Below, one piece after another: positions 61,805-64,000 of a DNA stretch of 64,000 bases; positions within the stretch are counted from its first letter, which is position 1; the number at the start of each line of letters is the position of its first letter. The notes under the pieces are model-generated. The model searched no databases. It saw nothing but the letters and a program-made list of their open reading frames with translations, and was not told the origin of the DNA. Made by a program: the position numbers and the translations under genes. Location: positions 124,001-188,000 of the forward strand of contig NZ_JAVBXD010000004.1 in the NCBI RefSeq assembly GCF_030756675.1, in the 5' to 3' direction. Origin of the DNA: Bacillus multifaciens (GTDB lineage: Bacteria > Bacillota > Bacilli > Bacillales > Bacillaceae_G).

Positions 61805-62989
61805 TTATTTATGCATCATTTTTCTTAATGGATTTACAACACCAACAATTTTATCATTTTCTTTATATATACGCGGAATTCTTCGATCTAACATACACGT
61901 TACTTCATAATTAATTGTTCCTAACATATCAGCAATTTCTTCTACCGCAATCTCTTCATTACCTTGCTTACCGTATAAGACAACCTCATCCCCAACATGT
62001 ACAGGCATCGCTTTCGTTACATCAAGCATAAGCTGATCCATACAAACACGGCCAATAATAGGTACTCTCACACCATTGATAAGCGCATACCCTTTACTTG
62101 ACAATTGACGACTAAATCCATCTGCATATCCGATTGAAATCGTAGCAATCCACTCTTCCCCTGTCGCAACATACGTATTGCCGTAACTTACCCCGCTTCC
62201 TTGTTTAGCCTGTTTCACATGAGCCACTTTGGACTTTAATGTTAAAATCGGCTGAAGTGTTACTGTTTTATGATCCACTTCATTCGATGGATACATTCCA
62301 TATATCCCGATTCCAGCACGAACCATATTTTGAAATTCATTATTTAGCTCCATTGTTCCTGCACTATTCGAGCTATGAATAAGGGGCAAATGAATCCCCA
62401 TATCTTTTGCAATATTTACAGCCTTCTCAAATAAATCTTTTTGCATCAACGTATATGTTTTATCTACTTCATCAGCAGTAGAATAATGAGTAAATATTCC
62501 TTCTACTTCTACATGTTGCATTTTTTGTAATTCTTGCAGAAACGGTACCACTTCTTCTTCTTGTAAACCAATCCGGCTCATACCTGTATCAATTTTCATT
62601 TGGATACGCGCCTTCTTTTGCAGATGCTCTGCTATACGATCAATATTTTTCAAATCTTCAATTCTGTATACAGTCATCATAATATCGTATTCAATTGCGT
62701 CTTCTACAGCATCCTCCGGTGTATATCCCAAAATTAAAATCGGTACTGTTACACCTGCTTCACGTAGTTCAATTCCTTCATCTATAAATGCAACCGCCAG
62801 ATGGCTTACTCCAGCTCCAATTGCAGCCTTCGCAACTTCTACTGCTCCATGTCCATAACCATTTGCTTTTACAGCTGCCATCATTGCAATATTTTCATCG
62901 TTTACACGTTTTTTAAATTCTCTCACATTATGTTTTACAGCATCTAAATTTATTTCAACTATTGTATCTCTTCCGTATCTTGAAATCAT
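61805..62989 (-). CDS. alr: Alanine racemase
   Basis: A 394-aa fold-type III PLP enzyme making D-alanine for peptidoglycan. Schiff-base Lys 41 in MAAVKANGYGHGAVEVA, catalytic Tyr in GSGVSYGNTY, and IGRVCMDQLMLDVT. TAGGAG before the ATG; single gene. Confidence 0.95.
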   Translation of the reverse strand: MISRYGRDTIVEINLDAVKHNVREFKKRVNDENIAMMAAVKANGYGHGAVEVAKAAIGAGVSHLAVAFIDEGIELREAGVTVPILILGYTPEDAVEDAIEYDIMMTVYRIEDLKNIDRIAEHLQKKARIQMKIDTGMSRIGLQEEEVVPFLQELQKMQHVEVEGIFTHYSTADEVDKTYTLMQKDLFEKAVNIAKDMGIHLPLIHSSNSAGTMELNNEFQNMVRAGIGIYGMYPSNEVDHKTVTLQPILTLKSKVAHVKQAKQGSGVSYGNTYVATGEEWIATISIGYADGFSRQLSSKGYALINGVRVPIIGRVCMDQLMLDVTKAMPVHVGDEVVLYGKQGNEEIAVEEIADMLGTINYEVTCMLDRRIPRIYKENDKIVGVVNPLRKMMHK

Positions 62990-63155
62990 TATCCTAACTC
63001 CTAACTCAATAATTCCATTCTATTTATCGTTCAATAGGACCTTTAACACTATAATACTTTTCATTTTCCTAGTCAAACTACTAGAATCTTCAGAATCTTA
63101 AGTATGATATAATACCCTTAAAAACTTATTATAAACAGATGTGAGGAGAAATACA

Positions 63156-63617
63156 ATGTTTGTTCAAGCTGCACTACACCAATTAGAAATTGCGATTGAT
63201 TCTACAATACAGATGTTAGAACAGGTTACTTACGCTGAATTGCAGCAACAACCGCTCAAAAATAAACGCTCTCTATTTGAAATTTGTACGCATCTATCTC
63301 TAATTTGCCATGCTGATTTTCTCATTTTAAACGAAGGATCAAAGGAAGAGTTAGATTTATTTTACATACAACATACACCACTTACGCTTAAAGAGATTCA
63401 ACAAACAATGAAAGAAGGTTTCCATCTTCTATCTAAAACATTTCAAGCCTATTCCTTAACAGAACTTGAAGAAGTTACCCATTCCTACTGGGGTGCTTCC
63501 TACTCTCGATTTGAATGGTTACTTGAAATTGTTGCTCATTTTTATCATCATCGTAGTCAGTTACATACTTTATTAACAGAACATGTAAAAGATCCTCAAA
63601 TTTCTTTGTTCGAATAA
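63156..63617 (+). CDS. DinB-superfamily protein
   Basis: A 153-aa four-helix protein starting MFVQAALHQLEIAIDS after GAGGAG. Histidines in ICTHLSLICHADFL and EIVAHFYHHRSQLHTLL form the metal site. Function unknown; possibly a thiol transferase. Confidence 0.8.
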   Translation: MFVQAALHQLEIAIDSTIQMLEQVTYAELQQQPLKNKRSLFEICTHLSLICHADFLILNEGSKEELDLFYIQHTPLTLKEIQQTMKEGFHLLSKTFQAYSLTELEEVTHSYWGASYSRFEWLLEIVAHFYHHRSQLHTLLTEHVKDPQISLFE

Positions 63618-63637
63618 GAAATTTAAGGACCACTTCA

Positions 63638-64000
63638 CTACCTATTTACTTTCTCCGCATCCCAATAATACTTACTAAATGCTTCTGCTAATACATCAAT
63701 TGAGTTATACAACTCTTCTAAGGTATTATCGACGCCACCGACTTCGACCAATAATGCATTCGAAGATAAATCTTGATTATATGCCCCATCCCCCTTATTT
63801 TTGTCTTTTTTGAAAATCCCACGACTAAGCCCATAATAATGTTTATCTAAATAGGAATTGATTGCGCCTGCAATCTTCATATTTTCTTCTCGTCCTTCAT
63901 TCTCCATACCAATAATAAAATATAGTCTTGCATATGACTTCCCATTAATCAATTTTGTCGTAACATTCTTGCGTTGATCGTCTCGATGAATATCAATTGG
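63638..64000 (-). CDS. spoIIP: Stage II sporulation protein P (C-terminal part)
   Basis: The last 120 codons; the gene runs off the right edge. PIDIHRDDQRKN carries the catalytic His, and SNALLVEVGGVDNTLEELYNS a catalytic Glu, of the SpoIIP amidase/endopeptidase domain. SpoIIP cuts septal peptidoglycan during engulfment with SpoIID and SpoIIM. Confidence 0.93.
   Translation of the reverse strand, partial: PIDIHRDDQRKNVTTKLINGKSYARLYFIIGMENEGREENMKIAGAINSYLDKHYYGLSRGIFKKDKNKGDGAYNQDLSSNALLVEVGGVDNTLEELYNSIDVLAEAFSKYYWDAEKVNR

Noticed and set aside
1-64000. tRNA, rRNA genes or complete insertion sequence
   Set aside because: No cloverleaf with CCA end, no rRNA segment and no element with both ends was found by eye; only remnants of IS3 and IS607 types are supported.

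Overview
The window is low-GC Firmicute chromosome, almost certainly Bacillus cereus group. Evidence: the families present (sporulation genes spoIIP and gerW, bacilliredoxin BrxA, CvfC, a DUF3600 anti-sigma pair, a eukaryote-like second IleRS, an archaeal-type AspRS), AGGAGG-type ribosome binding sites on nearly every gene, frequent TTG/GTG starts, and a dispersed non-coding repeat that looks like the bcr repeats of this group. The exact species cannot be fixed from the sequence alone.

Layout. 1-15 kb carries three aminoacyl-tRNA synthetase genes (AspRS, cut by the window start, IleRS, ArgRS). Each is preceded by a complete T-box leader whose specifier codon can be read (GAC, ATC, CGC). Between them lie a 1402-aa TPR protein with an embedded C39-like peptidase domain, a secreted six-repeat SH3/GW protein ending in another C39-like peptidase domain, a frameshifted small gene and a YjjG-like HAD phosphatase. 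15-22 kb is housekeeping on the minus strand: an RsmJ-like methyltransferase, brxA, a DCC thiol oxidoreductase, cvfC, a competence-type ssbB with a candidate ComK box, a Bax-inhibitor-like membrane protein, an ABC-F ATPase and an HD hydrolase. 22.4-26 kb is an accessory patch of short unknown genes, a phage-type BC1872 protein and debris (IS3 transposase tail, SH3 tail, excalibur domain, a repeat copy).

25.8-46 kb is mostly single-gene units: lipoteichoic acid synthase, lipoprotein, glutathione peroxidase, a collapsed IS607-type element in which the resolvase tail runs directly into a headless TnpB, an MBL hydrolase, an ECF sigma/anti-sigma pair, an oxidoreductase, a DEAD-box helicase, fhs, gerW, several acetyltransferases and an aminoglycoside-phosphotransferase-like kinase. 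46.2-48.4 kb has two OppB/OppC-like permease genes, the second broken by an in-frame TAG.

48.4-58.1 kb is an exopolysaccharide locus transcribed on the minus strand: acyltransferase, Wzz/CpsC-like chain-length protein, BY-kinase-like partner with a destroyed Walker A motif, initiating sugar transferase, remnant of a sugar epimerase, Wzx flippase, Wzy polymerase, GT2 and GT4 glycosyltransferases, terminator, then a repeat copy and a parallel beta-helix (pectate-lyase-like) protein. Together these would build, polymerise and export a short-repeat polymer, with the beta-helix protein as a possible cleaving or binding protein. 58.2-64 kb has an acetyltransferase divergent from a MocR-type regulator, a kinase-like protein with another acetyltransferase, alanine racemase, a DinB-family protein and the 3' end of spoIIP.
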